Shown here: positions 5,212 through 7,225 of the stretch, in pieces
Position numbering within the stretch: the first letter of the stretch is position 1
Layout of the letters: each line of letters begins with the position of its first letter
NCBI GenBank assembly: GCA_029210225.1
Contig: JARGOJ010000018.1
Span: 1 to 7,225 of the forward strand
DNA: 7,225 nt
Reading direction: 5' to 3'
Origin: Planctomycetota bacterium
Lineage (GTDB): Bacteria > Planctomycetota > J058 > JARGOJ01
Program-made: the position numbers and the translations under genes
The notes under the pieces: model-generated
The model's input: the letters and a program-made list of their open reading frames with translations, nothing else
Database searches by the model: none
What the model was told of the DNA's origin: nothing

Positions 5212-6796
5212 AATCATCCCATGCCCTACATCGACTCAGCGTTCTGGCCTTCGTGGTCGTCCCGCTGATCGCTTCTCCCGGTTGTGGCTCCGACGATTCT
5301 CCCAAGAAATCGAAGCCTCCGTCAAAAAGAAGCCGGAAAAAAAAGTCAAAGCTCCCATCAGCGAAGCCCTCCTTCGACAATCTTGCAGCCGCTGCCACGG
5401 TTTTCCCGACCCCAAGGTGCTGCCCAAGCTCGCCTGGGCCGAAAACATCCTCAAGATGTATGAGTTCATCGGTTTGAAAGGCCGTCCCCTCGACGGCTTC
5501 CTCGCCGAAGAGGTCATCGCCTGGTATCAAGAGCGCGCTCCAGAAACAATTCCCCTGCGGCCTGTTTCGAAAGCCCAATTCAAGAGCCCCATCGCCTTCA
5601 AAGCTCGGGGATTCGCTCCCGCTGGTGCGCCCCCTACTCCCGGGGTCTCCAGCGTGCAACTGGTACAAAGCATAGCCGGCAATCGGCCCTATGCCCTGGT
5701 CAGCGACATGCAGCACCACCGCCTCATGAAGGTCGAATTCCCCGACCTAAACTCTAAACAGATTCCCTTTGTCACTCTCGCGCAAGTGCCCTATCCATGC
5801 CGCACTGAAGTCTGCGACATCGACGGAGACGGCCAAAACGAGATTCTCGTCTCCGACCTCGGCAGCTTTCAACCTATGGATCACGACAAAGGCCTCGTCG
5901 CTGTTTTCAAATTGCTCAATAACAAGCTCGTCCCTATCGTCCTCGCTGAAGGCCTCGGACGGGTCTGCGACGTTCGTACGGCGGACCTTGACGGCGACAA
6001 CGACCTCGATGTCCTCGTCTCCGAGTTCGGCTGGCACACGAGCGGACGCCTCATATGGCTTGAGAACCGAACCAAAGATTGGTCAAAGGGCAAAGCCAAT
6101 TTCAAAATTCACACTATCGACAAGCGCCACGGAGTCATCCACACCCCGATAGCCGACCTCAACAACGATGGGAAACCCGACTTCCTCGCCCTCTTCTCTC
6201 AAGAGTTTGAAGAGGTCTCGCTCTTCACAAACGAAGGCGGCAAGTTCAAACAAACCGTCCTAGACAAGGCTCCGCACCCCGCCTGGGGCTCCAATAATCT
6301 CCAGCTCGTTGACCTCGATATGGACGGCGATCTGGATGCCCTTGTCGCCAACGGAGACACCCTCGACGACCTCATGCCGAAGAACGACCACGGCCTACGG
6401 TGGCTCGAAAACAAGGGCAAGGATGGTTGGGAAGCTCACGATATCGGGAAGGTTTATGGCGTCTCTGGGGTCAAAACCGCCGACCTGGATAACGACGGGG
6501 ACCTCGACATCGTCGCCTCATCCTTTCTACCTCAATTCAATCCAAAACGCGACTTCCCTGGCTATCCGCTGCCTTCTATCGTCTGGTTCGAGCAATTAAA
6601 AAAGGGCGAATTCAAGATGTGGATTCTTGAACAGCGACACCCGTGCCATCCATGTTTGGACCTTGGAGACATTGACCTCGACGGCGATGTTGACATTGTC
6701 GTTGGGAACTTCTCCATGGCGCTGCAAGGAGCGACGTGGAATAAACAACGACACTGGATTGAAGTTTGGGAGAACCCACTAAAATCTAAAAAGTAA
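5205..6796 (+). CDS. lipoprotein with CXXCH heme motif and six FG-GAP/VCBS repeats, split by a -1 frameshift
   Basis: The start at 5205 gives a clear lipoprotein signal peptide: LSVLAFVVVPLIASPGC with C27 as the lipidation site, then a Ser/Lys/Pro-rich linker. That frame runs on without recognisable domains to 5477. The recognisable protein is in the -1 frame, open from before 5282 to the stop at 6794-6796. If the shift occurs at 5339-5345, the joined product is 530 residues. It has CSRCH (joined 61-65, bases 5384-5398), a c-type heme attachment motif set in a small cytochrome-like domain. Six DxDxDG-type calcium loops follow at joined residues about 205, 261, 318, 370, 427 and 489 (for example DIDGDG, DLDGDN, DLDNDG), which suggest a beta-propeller. 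The protein is predicted to be exported and membrane-anchored. Redox or binding partner is unknown. A caller ignoring the shift would give 5282-6796, a 504-residue protein with no signal peptide. Confidence 0.85.
5337..5345 (+). other. 8-A run with dnaX-type slippery heptamer at the frame change
   Basis: Eight A bases (5337-5344) are followed by G. In the signal-peptide frame the codons are AAA AAA AAG, so A AAA AAG (5339-5345) is the canonical bacterial -1 slippery heptamer in the correct phase. A slip there continues with GTC at 5345, exactly the frame of the heme and FG-GAP region. A possible downstream stem is CGAAG (5362-5366) with CTTCG (5372-5376), 16 bases past the heptamer, farther than usual. 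A shorter A5 run (5324-5328) could also be the site if this is an indel. Confidence 0.6.
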
Positions 6797-6843
6797 GCGC
6801 CGCCCCTCGACTTTAGTTAAAAACGCAGGAAAGAACTTCAATC
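6797..6843 (+). other. short gap before the SDR gene
   Basis: Forty-seven bases on the same strand between the FG-GAP stop and the SDR start. No hairpin terminator and no convincing promoter were seen, so read-through from the FG-GAP gene is possible. AGGAAAG (6827-6833) is the likely ribosome site, about 10 bases before the ATG. Confidence 0.4.
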
Positions 6844-7225
6844 ATGGCCAGTATCTTCGCAGACAGCCTTCTCTTGGACCAAACCGCTGTCATCACTGGA
6901 GGCGGGAGCGGAATCAATCTTCGAATTGCGCAGAGATATGCGAATCACGGCGCCAAGGTCGTCGTCGTCGGACGTACTCAGGAGAAGCTCAACAAGGCCG
7001 TAGCGCTTATTCAATCGGAAGGGGGGAGAGCGTTGGGGCTGTCCGCCGACGTTCGTGACTACGACGCCCTCGCCAAGGTTATGGAGACCACCCACAAAGA
7101 GTTCGGAAGCATCGATCATGTCGTGTGCGGGGCCGCAGGCAACTTCCCAGCCCCCGCCGTAGCTATTTCGCCCAATGGGTTTAAGACCGTGGTGGATATT
7201 GATCTCAATGGTACCTTTAACACCT
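6844..7225 (+). CDS. SDR oxidoreductase, 2,4-dienoyl-CoA reductase-like (3' end cut by window)
   Basis: The first 127 codons of a classical short-chain dehydrogenase, open to the window edge; the Tyr/Lys active site lies beyond it. The cofactor motif is TGGGSGIN (18-25), in which the third glycine of TGxxxGxG is Asn25. VVVGRT (40-45), with Arg after strand 2, suggests NADP(H). SADVRD (67-72) follows, and CGAAGN (95-100) stands for the NNAG motif. The block AAGNFPAPA...NGFKTVVDIDLNGTFN closely resembles peroxisomal 2,4-dienoyl-CoA reductase (DECR2) and its bacterial relatives, so reduction of an unsaturated acyl-CoA in fatty-acid breakdown is the best guess. The substrate is not provable from half a protein, and a general SDR label is the safe alternative. 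It follows the FG-GAP gene on the same strand by 47 bases. Confidence 0.85.
   Translation, partial: MASIFADSLLLDQTAVITGGGSGINLRIAQRYANHGAKVVVVGRTQEKLNKAVALIQSEGGRALGLSADVRDYDALAKVMETTHKEFGSIDHVVCGAAGNFPAPAVAISPNGFKTVVDIDLNGTFNT

Noticed and set aside
5282..5344. TTG at 5282 as the true start of the FG-GAP protein
   Set aside because: No ribosome site precedes it and the product would lack an export signal, while a signal peptide lies just upstream in the other frame.
5135..5719. 194-codon minus-strand frame opposite the FG-GAP gene
   Set aside because: It overlaps two well-supported genes, its composition is low in motifs, and it has no family resemblance. It is a shadow frame.

Overview
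The window looks like a chromosomal segment from a Gram-negative bacterium of moderate GC content. Two proteins carry lipoprotein-type signal peptides, and the sugar genes are typical of O-antigen or capsule nucleotide-sugar synthesis. The CXXCH plus FG-GAP protein resembles families I associate with Planctomycetota, Verrucomicrobiota and related phyla. The SDR resembles proteins I associate with Myxococcota and other former deltaproteobacteria. I cannot name the organism. No tRNA, rRNA, insertion sequence or CRISPR array was seen.

Region 1 (10-2658, minus strand) is a tightly overlapping three-gene operon read right to left: an RmlC-like cupin epimerase, an RmlD-like NAD(P)-dependent reductase, and an RfbH/DdhC/AscC-type iron-sulfur dehydrase (E1). 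Together they match the C-3 deoxygenation, epimerisation and C-4 reduction steps of a 3,6-dideoxyhexose pathway, with CDP-ascarylose the closest known analogue. The operon probably continues past the left edge.

Region 2 (2730-3155, plus strand) is a divergently read hot-dog thioesterase. It ends at a hairpin shared with the convergent gene. Region 3 (3217-5147, minus strand) holds an RhlE-type DEAD-box RNA helicase with its own sigma70-like promoter and a hairpin in its leader. Upstream of it lies an M23 (LytM-like) lipoprotein peptidase, also with a good promoter.

Region 4 (5205-7225, plus strand) begins with a split reading frame. A clear lipoprotein signal peptide (TTG start at 5205, good ribosome binding site) is in one frame. 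The protein's c-type heme motif and six calcium-binding FG-GAP/VCBS repeats are in the -1 frame. The frames meet at an 8-A run containing the correctly phased heptamer A AAA AAG, the dnaX-type slippery sequence. This could be programmed -1 frameshifting, phase variation, a real frameshift mutation or a homopolymer sequencing error. It is the most interesting point in the window. The last gene, cut by the right edge, is a 2,4-dienoyl-CoA reductase-like SDR.
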